A stretch of DNA of 11,920 nt from Prosthecobacter sp. Its GTDB lineage: Bacteria; Verrucomicrobiota; Verrucomicrobiia; Verrucomicrobiales; Verrucomicrobiaceae. Position 1 is the first letter of the stretch, and each line of letters begins with the position of its first letter. The notes under the pieces were generated by a model, which saw nothing but the letters and a program-made list of their open reading frames with translations, had not been told where the DNA came from and made no database searches. Made by a program: the position numbers and the translations under genes. The stretch spans positions 1-11,920 of the forward strand of contig JAIWOJ010000019.1 in assembly GCA_020216965.1 (NCBI GenBank), given 5' to 3'. Positions 1 through 6,477 of this stretch are shown here, piece after piece.

Positions 1-16
1 TCCCGGTATCACCCCC

Positions 17-949
17 ATGATTGACTCCTTCAAGGTACTCAGCGGCAGCGCGCACCCCGCCCTGGCCAAGCTCATTTGCCAAAACCTCGGCATCAACCTC
101 TGCGCCGCAGAACTGACCACCTTCCCAGACGGAGAGACCTTTGTCCAAATCCAGGAAAACATTCGTGGGCGGGACATTTTCATCGTGCAGCCCACCTGCC
201 CGCCCACCAACCAGACCCTCATGGAGCTGCTCATCATGGTGGACGCCGTGCGCCGCGCGAGTGCGGCCCGCATCACCGCCGTGCTGCCCTTTTTTGGCTA
301 TGCCCGGCAGGACCGCAAAGACCGCCCCCGCGTGCCCATCACCGCGAAGCTGGTGGCAAACCTGCTGGCCGCCTCCGGCGTGAACCGCGTGCTTACCGTC
401 GATCTTCACGCCGGGCAGATCCAGGGCTTCTTTGACATCCCGGTGGACCATCTTTACGCCGGGCCCGTGCTCATCAAAGCTATCAAAGAGCGCAACATCC
501 CAGACCTCGTCGTCGTCTCCCCAGACGTTGGCGGCATCAAGATGACCCATGCCTATGCCAAGGCTCTCAAAGCCCCCATGGCCATCGTCGCCAAAAACCG
601 CGTCAGCGCCGACGAAGTCGAGGCCCTCAATGTCATTGGCGACGTCGCCGGGAAAAATGTCCTCCTCGTCGATGACCTCACCGAAACCGCAGGCACCCTC
701 ACCGCCGCTGCCGACCTGCTGATGAAATACGGAGCCAAAAATATCTACGCTGGCGTCTCCCACGGTGTGCTCGGTGAAAAAGGCCGCAGCCGCATCGCCA
801 AATCCCCCATCATCCAGCTCTTTGCCACCAACTCCGTGCCCCAGGCCTACGGGGAAAAAGTCACCGTCCTCGACATCTCCGGCCTACTCGCCCAGGCCAT
901 CCAGCGCATCCATAACGACGAGTCCGTCACTTCTCTCTTTGACATCTGA
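17..949 (+). CDS. prs: Ribose-phosphate pyrophosphokinase (PRPP synthetase)
   Basis: Makes PRPP from ribose 5-phosphate and ATP, the cytoplasmic precursor of purines, pyrimidines, NAD, His and Trp. The 310-residue product has the family's usual length. Visible motifs are FPDGE (36-40), the ATP-binding YARQDRK segment (95-101), DLHAGQIQGFF (129-139), the catalytic Lys in VAKNR (K193), the PRPP loop VDDLTETAGT (218-227), and the typical end ESVTSLF. The PRPP loop differs from the common VDDMIDTGGT form: Met-Ile-Asp is replaced by Leu-Thr-Glu. The catalytic segment is KNR rather than KRR. The ATG at 17 gives a normal N-terminus, and only 16 bases lie upstream, so its promoter and ribosome-binding site cannot be judged. 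It is followed 65 bp later by rplY, the classic prs-ctc-pth neighbourhood, and the genes are probably cotranscribed. Confidence 0.97.
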   Translation: MIDSFKVLSGSAHPALAKLICQNLGINLCAAELTTFPDGETFVQIQENIRGRDIFIVQPTCPPTNQTLMELLIMVDAVRRASAARITAVLPFFGYARQDRKDRPRVPITAKLVANLLAASGVNRVLTVDLHAGQIQGFFDIPVDHLYAGPVLIKAIKERNIPDLVVVSPDVGGIKMTHAYAKALKAPMAIVAKNRVSADEVEALNVIGDVAGKNVLLVDDLTETAGTLTAAADLLMKYGAKNIYAGVSHGVLGEKGRSRIAKSPIIQLFATNSVPQAYGEKVTVLDISGLLAQAIQRIHNDESVTSLFDI

Positions 950-1014
950 GGCGCTTCATGTAGTCTCGCGCCCCTTTTTCCCACCCCCGAACTGTTCACA
1001 AGAACGATACTACC

Positions 1015-1662
1015 ATGGCCAAGATCCTCGACCTCGTCGCCCAACCCCGCACCGCAGCCGGCACCGGCGCCGTCAATCGCCTGCGCAAGTCTGGCGTGAC
1101 TCCAGCCGTCGTCTATGGCCGCAAAGTCGCCCCCGTGAACGTCCAGGTGGACACCAAGACCTTCACCAAGATCCTCCAAGGCAGCGCCTCTGACAACATC
1201 CTCGTCAGCCTCAAGCTCGAGAGCGGAGAGCAGCTCGCCCTCGTCCAGGAAGTGCAGCACGACCACCTCAAAGGCGGCATCAGCCATGTGGACTTCCACG
1301 CCATCGCCATGGATGAAGAAATCCACGCCGAAGTGCCCGTGGAAATCGTTGGCGAATCCCCTGGTGTGAAGTTTGGCGGACTGGTCGAGGCCATCCACCA
1401 CAACCTGGAAGTGCGCTGCCTTCCTAAAGACCTGCCAGAGCACATCACCGTCGATGTTTCCGGCCTTGAACTCGGTAAAGCCATCCACGTCGGTGACATT
1501 CAATACCCCGAAGGCGTTCGCCCCAGACTGGCCGCAGATGTCGTCGTCCTCATGTGCGTCGAGCCGAAAGTGGATGCTGAGGCGGAAGCCGCTGCTGCCG
1601 CCCCTGCGGCAGCCCCAGCCGCCAAAGGGGCTGCTGCCGCCAAGCCAGCCGCGAAGAAGTAA
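1015..1662 (+). CDS. rplY: 50S ribosomal protein L25 (CTC/TL5 type)
   Basis: L25 binds 5S rRNA in the large subunit. The 215-residue product is the long, two-domain CTC/TL5 form rather than the ~95-residue E. coli form. Residues 1-90 hold the 5S-binding L25 domain, with an N-terminal R-x(n)-G-T-G-A-x-x-R-L-R-K pattern and VVYGRK. Residues ~95-185 hold the TL5 beta domain (EVPVEIVGESPGVKFGG; PEHITVDVSGLELGKAIHV). The last ~30 residues are a low-complexity Ala/Pro/Glu tail turning into Ala/Lys, probably disordered and able to touch rRNA. The ATG at 1015 starts MAKILDLVAQPR, a standard N-terminus. There is no recognisable Shine-Dalgarno in the 15 bases before it. It sits between prs and pth, a common bacterial order; L25/CTC is linked to stress in some bacteria, which this sequence cannot test. 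Confidence 0.96.
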   Translation: MAKILDLVAQPRTAAGTGAVNRLRKSGVTPAVVYGRKVAPVNVQVDTKTFTKILQGSASDNILVSLKLESGEQLALVQEVQHDHLKGGISHVDFHAIAMDEEIHAEVPVEIVGESPGVKFGGLVEAIHHNLEVRCLPKDLPEHITVDVSGLELGKAIHVGDIQYPEGVRPRLAADVVVLMCVEPKVDAEAEAAAAAPAAAPAAKGAAAAKPAAKK

Positions 1663-1695
1663 TCCCCCCGGCCAAGACGCTCAATCCCACCCCAG

Positions 1696-2313
1696 GTGCC
1701 CGCTGATGTTCCAGCACCAACAGAAGCGGGCCGCCTGATCCCAAGGCTGGTCATCGGACTCGGCAACCCCGGAGCAGAATACCGCGACACCCGCCACAAC
1801 ATCGGATTCATGGTCGTTGACGAACTAGCCCGCAGACACGGCACCCCCTTTCAGGAGGAAAAACGTCATCACGGTTTGCTCGCCAAATTTCCTGGCGGAT
1901 GGCTGCTCAAGCCCCAGACCTACATGAATGACTCAGGCCGCAGCGCCCGCTCTGTGGCTGAATATTTCAAAATCCCAGCGGCCGAAATCCTGCCCGTCTA
2001 TGATGACGTGGACCTCCCGCTCGGACGCCTTCGCCTGCGGCTGGACGGCTCCGCAGGCGGCCACAACGGCATCAAATCCCTCATTCAAAGCCTAGGCACC
2101 ACCGCCTTTCCCCGCCTCAAGGTGGGAATCGCCGGGGAGAGTGGCAGGCCAGACGGGCGTCGGCTCGTCAGCCATGTGCTCGGGAAATTCCAAGAGCAGG
2201 AACTGCCCACCCTAGCCCTCATCATCCAAGCTGCCGCAGATGCCATCACCGTCGCCCTCAGCTCAGGTTTTGAGGCTGCCATGAACCGGTTTAACCGGCC
2301 AGTTTCCGTTTGA
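1696..2313 (+). CDS. pth: Peptidyl-tRNA hydrolase
   Basis: Cleaves peptidyl-tRNAs that drop off ribosomes, freeing tRNA and peptide in the cytoplasm. Family residues are all present: N24 in GLGNPG, the catalytic H34 in TRHNIGF, N78 in KPQTYMN, D103 in YDDVDLP, and H123/N124 in GGHNG. These correspond to E. coli N10, H20, N68, D93, H113 and N114. The 205-residue length is slightly above the usual ~190, because the only reasonable start is the GTG at 1696, about 17 residues before the conserved core; no in-frame ATG precedes GLGNPG. The true start may be a little further in. No Shine-Dalgarno is visible. The gene lies 33 bp after rplY and runs up to the rpsF leader, so it is probably translated from the same message. 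Confidence 0.95.
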   Translation: MPADVPAPTEAGRLIPRLVIGLGNPGAEYRDTRHNIGFMVVDELARRHGTPFQEEKRHHGLLAKFPGGWLLKPQTYMNDSGRSARSVAEYFKIPAAEILPVYDDVDLPLGRLRLRLDGSAGGHNGIKSLIQSLGTTAFPRLKVGIAGESGRPDGRRLVSHVLGKFQEQELPTLALIIQAAADAITVALSSGFEAAMNRFNRPVSV

Positions 2314-2357
2314 CCAAACCAGCAACCCAAACAACAACCAACGCCCACCAAAAAAGC

Positions 2358-2642
2358 ATGAAACGCAATTACGAAGCCCTCATCGTTCTCGACCTCAAAG
2401 GTCGGGAAGAAACCGTAGAAACCCTCGTCAACAACATCGGCAGCGAATTTGAAAAGGCCGGTGTGAAGCTAGAGCAGATCGACCAACTGGGAAAACGGGA
2501 CTTCCCCTACAGCCCGCGCCATGTCACCAGCGGTTACTTCGTCAAATACCACCTCAATGCCGATAGCGCCGCTCTGGACAACGCCCGCGCGAAGCTCAAA
2601 CTGAACGACAGCGTCTATCAGCAGTATTATCAGCGCGCTTAA
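2358..2642 (+). CDS. rpsF: 30S ribosomal protein S6
   Basis: S6 sits on the platform of the small subunit and binds 16S rRNA with S18. The ATG at 2358 gives 94 residues starting MKRNYEALIVLD, the standard S6 N-terminus. A longer reading frame back to the TTG at 2310 would overlap the pth stop and add a Thr/Gln-rich stretch without family resemblance, so I reject it. The alpha/beta ferredoxin-like fold is recognisable from the first strand (YEALIVLDL), the helix GREETVETLVNNIGSEFEKAG, the strand LGKRDFPYSPRHVTSGYFVKYH, and the ending YQQYYQRA. The upstream bases are A-rich with no Shine-Dalgarno. In many genomes rpsF is followed by ssb, rpsR and rplI. Here it is the last gene before a strong terminator, so that operon is split. 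Confidence 0.95.
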   Translation: MKRNYEALIVLDLKGREETVETLVNNIGSEFEKAGVKLEQIDQLGKRDFPYSPRHVTSGYFVKYHLNADSAALDNARAKLKLNDSVYQQYYQRA

Positions 2643-2716
2643 GCTTCCTCGTGCTGCAGCCAGTCACGTCTGCCAGAACTTGGGACTCCCCAGGCTGAGC
2701 CAATCCCTCTTTTATC

Positions 2717-2750
2717 AAAAGCCCCCACCTTTCCTGGTGGGGGCTTTTTT
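2717..2750. terminator. Rho-independent terminator, likely bidirectional
   Basis: A perfect 9-bp stem (gcccccacc at 2721-2729 with ggtgggggc at 2736-2744) encloses a 6-base loop. AAAA on one side (2717-2720) and six T on the other (2745-2750) flank it. It lies between rpsF (+, ends 2642) and the convergent CBS-domain gene (-, ends 2815). The T tract is stronger on the + strand, and the four-T tract on the - strand could end the convergent message too. Confidence 0.9.
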
Positions 2751-2814
2751 GCCCAGCTGCCCTAGTTCACTCAGCGAATGACTCTCTTGTCTGCCTGAAT
2801 TTCGCGCTCCGGGT

Positions 2815-4263
2815 CTAGCGTGCATCTGCTCGGCGTTCAGCCACATCATCAGCGGCAGCATTTTGGTCGCCTGCCTCCTGGCGGGTGAAGCGCAGCAAAT
2901 GCACCCGCCGCGCATCAGCCTTTCGGGTCTCCACATCATAGCCAGCTAGAGAGACCCGCTCTCCTGGCTTGGGCAGGTGCCCTAGCAGGTGGGTGACGTA
3001 GCCACCAATGGTGCTGACCTCTTCACTCTCAATCTCAATGCCAGCATGTTCGGCCAACTCATAAAGGTTGAGCGTGCCATCCACTTCAAAAGTTCTGTCA
3101 TCAATCCGGCGGAATTCACTGACCTCCTGGTCAAATTCATCCTGAATGTCACCGACAATCTCTTCCACGACATTGTCTAGAGTGACGATGCCCACCGCGC
3201 CGCCGTATTCATCCACAGCCAGCGCCATGTGAGCATGGTTGTCGAGGAAGAACCTCAGCAGCTTGTCGATGGGCATCATTTCCGGCACCATAGGTAAATC
3301 ACGCCGAATGGTTTTCAGGTCAGCCTGCGGCTGTGAGACGAGAGGCAGCAGGTCTTTGATGTGGATCATCCCTAGACTCTGATCCAGGTGCCCATCCACC
3401 AAGGGATAACGGGTATGCTGATGCTTGACCGCACGCGCGAGGTTCACTGAAAAATCGTCTTCTACATCCAGGGAGATGACGGCATTGCGCGGAGTCATCA
3501 CATCGCGCACGCAGCGGTCATTCAGGCCCAGGGCATTGAGCAAAATATCCTTCTCCGTCTCTGTGACTTCCTTGGATTTCTGACTCTCTGCCACGATGTG
3601 GCGCAGCTCTTCTTCACTGTGTGCGATCTCGCTTTCCGTGGCAGGCTCGATTTTGAAGATGAGCTTGAGCAAACGGTTGGCCGTACCATTGAGCACCCAA
3701 ATGGCGGGACGAAAAAGGGTGTAGAAAAACTGCAGCGGCCCGCTCACAAAAAGCGTCGTGCTCAGGGATTTGCGGATGGCCAGGGATTTCGGCGTCAACT
3801 CCCCCAAGACGACATGCAGGAAAGTGACGAGCGTGAAGCTCAAGCCAATGGACACAGAGGACAAAACCGCCTCATCCTGCACCCCCAGGCTACGCATGAC
3901 AGGATCCACCAACTGCGCGACCAAAGGCTCTGCGACCATGCCCAAGGCAATGCTGGCGAGGGTAATGCCGAGCTGGGTGGCAGAGAGGTAGCCATCTAAA
4001 TTTTTGAGAGCCTTGCGCGCGCGCAAAGCCGGTCGGCTGCCCTCGGCGATCAGCTCATCCAACTGCGTGCTGCGCACCTTGACGATGGCAAACTCTGCCG
4101 CCACGAAGAAGGCATTTAGCAGCACGAAAAACATCACCGCCGCGAAAGACCAGAACAGCCCACCTGGTGTCATCGCCTCCGCAGAGTGAGAGGCAGCCAT
4201 GGCGGTGAAGCTGCCGAAAGATATGGGAGCCATCTCCATCTGAGTCATGACGGCCGTCCTCAC
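2815..4263 (-). CDS. CNNM/CorC-family membrane protein with CBS domains (hemolysin-like)
   Basis: Integral inner-membrane protein of the DUF21 (CNNM) - CBS pair - CorC_HlyC family. Relatives are linked to Mg2+ or Co2+ transport, and the hemolysin name is historical. Residues ~34-200 form the DUF21 membrane domain (LNAFFVAAEFAIV at 49-61; GELTPKSLAI at 154-163). Residues ~250-370 form the CBS pair (VMTPRNAVISL at 255-265; DEYGGAVGIVTLDNVVEEIVG at 351-371). Residues ~385-460 form the C-terminal CorC_HlyC domain. The last ~20 residues are Ala/Asp/Arg-rich. The 482-residue length is normal. The GTG start at 4263 overlaps the upstream zinc-ribbon gene's stop as GTGA. An alternative ATG at 4248 has a GAGG about 9 bases upstream and gives 477 residues. 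The substrate ion cannot be read from sequence. Confidence 0.91.
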   Translation of the reverse strand: MRTAVMTQMEMAPISFGSFTAMAASHSAEAMTPGGLFWSFAAVMFFVLLNAFFVAAEFAIVKVRSTQLDELIAEGSRPALRARKALKNLDGYLSATQLGITLASIALGMVAEPLVAQLVDPVMRSLGVQDEAVLSSVSIGLSFTLVTFLHVVLGELTPKSLAIRKSLSTTLFVSGPLQFFYTLFRPAIWVLNGTANRLLKLIFKIEPATESEIAHSEEELRHIVAESQKSKEVTETEKDILLNALGLNDRCVRDVMTPRNAVISLDVEDDFSVNLARAVKHQHTRYPLVDGHLDQSLGMIHIKDLLPLVSQPQADLKTIRRDLPMVPEMMPIDKLLRFFLDNHAHMALAVDEYGGAVGIVTLDNVVEEIVGDIQDEFDQEVSEFRRIDDRTFEVDGTLNLYELAEHAGIEIESEEVSTIGGYVTHLLGHLPKPGERVSLAGYDVETRKADARRVHLLRFTRQEAGDQNAAADDVAERRADAR

Positions 4264-4511
4264 AGCTTTTCGTAGCTGCCATCACAGCGCTTTTCTAGGA
4301 TGGTAAAGCCTGCCTTTTTGGCATCCGTGACGGAAACGGGTCTGGTAATGCGAGGGACAGAGAAGCCTGTGGGCACCTTTCTCACCGGACGGCGGCACAG
4401 AGGGCAGTGCGTGAGCGGCTCACGGTCGATGGGGCGGCGCAAATCAAACCCCTTCCGGCAGCGTAGGCAGCCTTCCTGAGGGTTTTCAGCGATGTAGGAG
4501 TAAGTGGGCAC
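4260..4511 (-). CDS. FmdB-like zinc-ribbon protein
   Basis: A small 83-residue protein beginning MPTYSY, the hallmark of the FmdB/CxxC_CxxC_SSSS regulatory-protein family. Members are putative regulators or small zinc-binding proteins without a settled function. Two CxxC knuckles are visible: C15/C18 (CLRC) and C36/C39 (CPLC), followed by RRPVRK, which matches the usual C-G-G-x-V-R-K region. In typical members the first pair comes right after MPTYEY, near residue 8. Here it is shifted by about seven residues (IAENPQEG inserted), so the ribbon is remodelled. The C-terminal half (DAKKAGFTILEKRCDGSYEKL) has another Cys at 75 and no match I recognise. The start is GTG at 4511. It overlaps the CBS-domain gene by four bases, implying translational coupling. 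The function remains unknown. Confidence 0.82.
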   Translation of the reverse strand: MPTYSYIAENPQEGCLRCRKGFDLRRPIDREPLTHCPLCRRPVRKVPTGFSVPRITRPVSVTDAKKAGFTILEKRCDGSYEKL

Positions 4512-4532
4512 GGAAGCTGAGAGGTAACAGCA

Positions 4533-4560
4533 CCGGGGCTGAGCTCCTTACACGCCCCGG
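4533..4560 (-). promoter_or_regulatory. Hairpin with AAGGAG in its loop, upstream of fmdB-like gene
   Basis: Bases 4533-4539 and 4554-4560 form a perfect 7-bp inverted repeat (ccggggc/gccccgg) with a 14-base loop. Read on the - strand, the loop carries AAGGAG (4544-4549), one of very few good Shine-Dalgarno matches in the window. It is too far (32 bases) from the annotated GTG at 4511 to serve it directly. It could serve a 15-codon ORF (GTG at 4533, stop at 4486) overlapping the gene start. The role is speculative. Confidence 0.3.
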
Positions 4561-4565
4561 AAACA

Positions 4566-4593
4566 ACAAGCCCAGGGCTGACCCTGGGCTTGT
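4566..4593 (-). terminator. Terminator-like palindrome downstream of rpsN
   Basis: A perfect 12-bp stem (acaagcccaggg at 4566-4577 with ccctgggcttgt at 4582-4593) encloses a 4-base loop. It lies 24 bases past the rpsN stop on the - strand. The following - strand bases (TGTTTCC) give only a short T-rich tract, so termination is likely but may be incomplete. It separates rpsN from the fmdB-like gene. Confidence 0.75.
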
Positions 4594-4617
4594 GGAGCTG
4601 GAAGGCCCAGAAGGCGG

Positions 4618-4887
4618 TTACCAGCTAGACTTGGTCACGCCTGGGATGAGCCCGGCGGAGGCCATCTCACGGAAAGTCATACGAGACATCTGGAAACGAC
4701 GGATGAAGGCGCGACGGCGGCCAGAGACCCGGCAGCGATTGGTCAGCCGGGTAGGGCTAGCGTCACGCGGCAGCATGGTCAGTCCGACGTAGTCTTTGTT
4801 CGCCTTCAGCTCCGCACGGAGCTTGGCGTATTTGTTCACAGTTTTTTGTTTGCGCTTTTCGCGCTCGAGCCAGCAGGTTTTTGCCAT
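4618..4887 (-). CDS. rpsN: 30S ribosomal protein S14 (long, zinc-free type)
   Basis: S14 is part of the head of the small ribosomal subunit. The ATG at 4887 gives 89 residues starting [15 protein letters not shown], exactly the length of the long (C-minus) bacterial S14. The frame can be extended upstream to 4941, but the extra 18 residues resemble no S14, so I choose the internal start. The diagnostic C-terminal half is intact: [12 protein letters not shown], then [12 protein letters not shown], then [22 protein letters not shown]. The paired CxxC motifs of the zinc-binding short form are absent. The gene stands alone, outside an spc-type ribosomal operon. A palindromic terminator follows it. 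No Shine-Dalgarno is visible before the start. Confidence 0.97.
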   Translation of the reverse strand: MAKTCWLEREKRKQKTVNKYAKLRAELKANKDYVGLTMLPRDASPTRLTNRCRVSGRRRAFIRRFQMSRMTFREMASAGLIPGVTKSSW

Positions 4888-4978
4888 AAATAGGGCGGCT
4901 AAAGTGCAGCCCAGGAGCATCTTTGCAACGCAAAATTTCACTAGCGCGAACGATGCTCAGGATTTAACTGCAAACGCT

Positions 4979-5056
4979 ATGTTCACAGGAATGCTGATTG
5001 CTGTCTTTTTTCTTCTTCTCGGGGTGGTCGTTTTTACCTACCTGCAGAAGGCCTGA
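4979..5056 (+). CDS. Possible 25-residue single-pass membrane peptide
   Basis: A 25-codon ORF beginning ATG at 4979, divergent from rpsN and convergent with the gene ending at 5083. The product is almost entirely one hydrophobic segment: MFTGML, then a run of Ile/Ala/Val/Phe/Leu/Gly, ending FTYLQKA. That is a typical short membrane anchor with a positive residue near the C-terminus. An AGGA lies 16 bases upstream, too far for a normal ribosome-binding site. I recognise no family. It could be a real small membrane protein or a chance hydrophobic ORF. The Leu/Val-rich content with a sharp hydrophilic end favours the first slightly. Confidence 0.38.
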   Translation: MFTGMLIAVFFLLLGVVVFTYLQKA

Positions 5057-5082
5057 GCGGGTGATCATCCGCTGGCTCCGCC

Positions 5083-6465
5083 TCACGTCTTGGCCTCCCG
5101 GCAGGCGTGCCGTAGGTGGCTGAACACCTCGTCGGCACGCAGTTTCGCCCCTTCGTTCAGGCCGGGGATAGGCCCACATAGCACGGGCCAGTCCAGAGCA
5201 TCTTCTGGCACCCGTCCGTGGCTTCCCCGGACAAGGGAGGCATCCAGCGGCACGACATCCATCAGGTAGCGAAAACCGAGCTTTTTCTGAGCCAAGCGCA
5301 ACCCCAGCCGCAGTTTGGGAAATTTCAGGGCAGGGTCCAGGAAGAGTTCAGCGGGGTCGTAGCCGCACTTGCGGTGGATGTCCACACAGCGGGCAAAGTC
5401 CGGCGCGCGGGCATCATCCTCCCAATAATAATAAGTGAACCAACTGCGTGCATCAGCAATCGCGATCAGGTCACCGCTGCGGGGGTGATCTAGCCGCGCG
5501 TAGGTCTTTTCCACGCGGCCAAGCACCTGCTGGACACCTGGCGTCTGCTCCAGCAGCGCACGCACTGGCTCGGTGAGAGAGGGATCGTTCAGATAGATGT
5601 GCGCGACTTGATGGTCAGCGATGGCAAAGGCACGGCTGCCTCCGAGGTCCAGGGTCTCGCGGCCCAATTCGTTCTTGATGGAAAGCCAGCCCTGCTGGCG
5701 GAAAACTCGATTCAAATGCACGGGATGGTCCACCTCGGTGATGCCATATTCTGAAAGCAGGATGACTTGGATCCCCCGTCCTTGATAAAACCGGATGAGG
5801 TCCCCTACCACCGTATCAATCTGCCTTAGATCTTCCTGGATGAGATCCAGGCGGGTGCCAACACGCTGCAGGTTGTAATCGAGATGGGGTAAATAGACGA
5901 GGCTGAGGGAAGGCCAGTGCTTTTCCTCAATCCAACGGGCGCAGGCGGCGATCCAGCGGGAGGATTCGATACCGGAGGCTGGGCCCCAGAAATGCTGGAA
6001 GGGGAAGTCCCCTAGGTCTCGCTTGAGACGCTCTCTCATCCCCATGGGCTGGGTGTGAATGTCAAAGACTTTGGCCCCATCACTCAGATAGAGGGGCCGG
6101 GGAGTCACCGCAAAATCGGCGGTGGAGTGCATGTTGAACCACCAAAAAACCTTGGCGCAGGTAAAATCTGGATCTTCCGCACGCAGCACGTCCCAGAGTT
6201 TTGGCGACTGGACCAACTGCTCTGGCTGCTTCCAGAAGCGATGTTCGGCATAGTCTCGGTCATACCACCCATTGGCCACGATGCCGTGCGTGGATGGCAT
6301 TTTTCCTGTGATGTAGGTGGCCTGGGCAGTGCACGTCACGGCAGGCAAGACGGGCGCGACCACGGCTGCGCCGTAACGCTGGAAGTAGGCCCGGATGGCG
6401 GGTGTGTGCTCACCGATGAGCCTCTGGGTCAGGCCCACGATGTTCAGGATGGCTGTGCGTGACAT
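5083..6465 (-). CDS. EboF-like alkaline-phosphatase-superfamily phosphodiesterase
   Basis: A 460-residue protein of the type I phosphodiesterase/nucleotide pyrophosphatase family (alkaline phosphatase superfamily). It resembles the EboF-type branch found with ebo genes; this is from memory of the family's conserved segments, not a search. The nucleophile region LPAVTCTAQATYITGKMPSTHG (40-61) keeps the Thr (T44) that aligns with NPP nucleophiles. The C-terminal GSHG (414-417) and GDLIAIAD (331-338) are also kept. Several usual metal ligands are changed: VDGL becomes IVGL (V10), PDxxGH becomes PHLDYN (193-198), and SDHG becomes SEYG (238-241). No signal peptide is seen. It follows the PP2C gene by 12 bp and ends the - strand cluster. 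The substrate is unknown. Confidence 0.86.
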   Translation of the reverse strand: MSRTAILNIVGLTQRLIGEHTPAIRAYFQRYGAAVVAPVLPAVTCTAQATYITGKMPSTHGIVANGWYDRDYAEHRFWKQPEQLVQSPKLWDVLRAEDPDFTCAKVFWWFNMHSTADFAVTPRPLYLSDGAKVFDIHTQPMGMRERLKRDLGDFPFQHFWGPASGIESSRWIAACARWIEEKHWPSLSLVYLPHLDYNLQRVGTRLDLIQEDLRQIDTVVGDLIRFYQGRGIQVILLSEYGITEVDHPVHLNRVFRQQGWLSIKNELGRETLDLGGSRAFAIADHQVAHIYLNDPSLTEPVRALLEQTPGVQQVLGRVEKTYARLDHPRSGDLIAIADARSWFTYYYWEDDARAPDFARCVDIHRKCGYDPAELFLDPALKFPKLRLGLRLAQKKLGFRYLMDVVPLDASLVRGSHGRVPEDALDWPVLCGPIPGLNEGAKLRADEVFSHLRHACREAKT

Positions 6466-6477
6466 AGCCGGATGGGA

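Noticed and set aside
847..1503. 218-codon frame on the - strand over prs/rplY
   Set aside because: Antisense shadow of rplY, which has clear homology; the translation shows no domain.
2310..2357. TTG start extending rpsF by 16 residues and overlapping pth
   Set aside because: Added residues do not match S6, and the ATG at 2358 gives the standard N-terminus.
4888..4941. N-terminal extension of rpsN resembling a signal peptide
   Set aside because: The ATG at 4887 gives the exact 89-residue S14; a signal on a ribosomal protein makes no sense.
5057..5082. Imperfect palindrome gcgggtgatcatccgc as terminator between convergent genes
   Set aside because: Nearly no loop and no T tract on either strand; likely chance.
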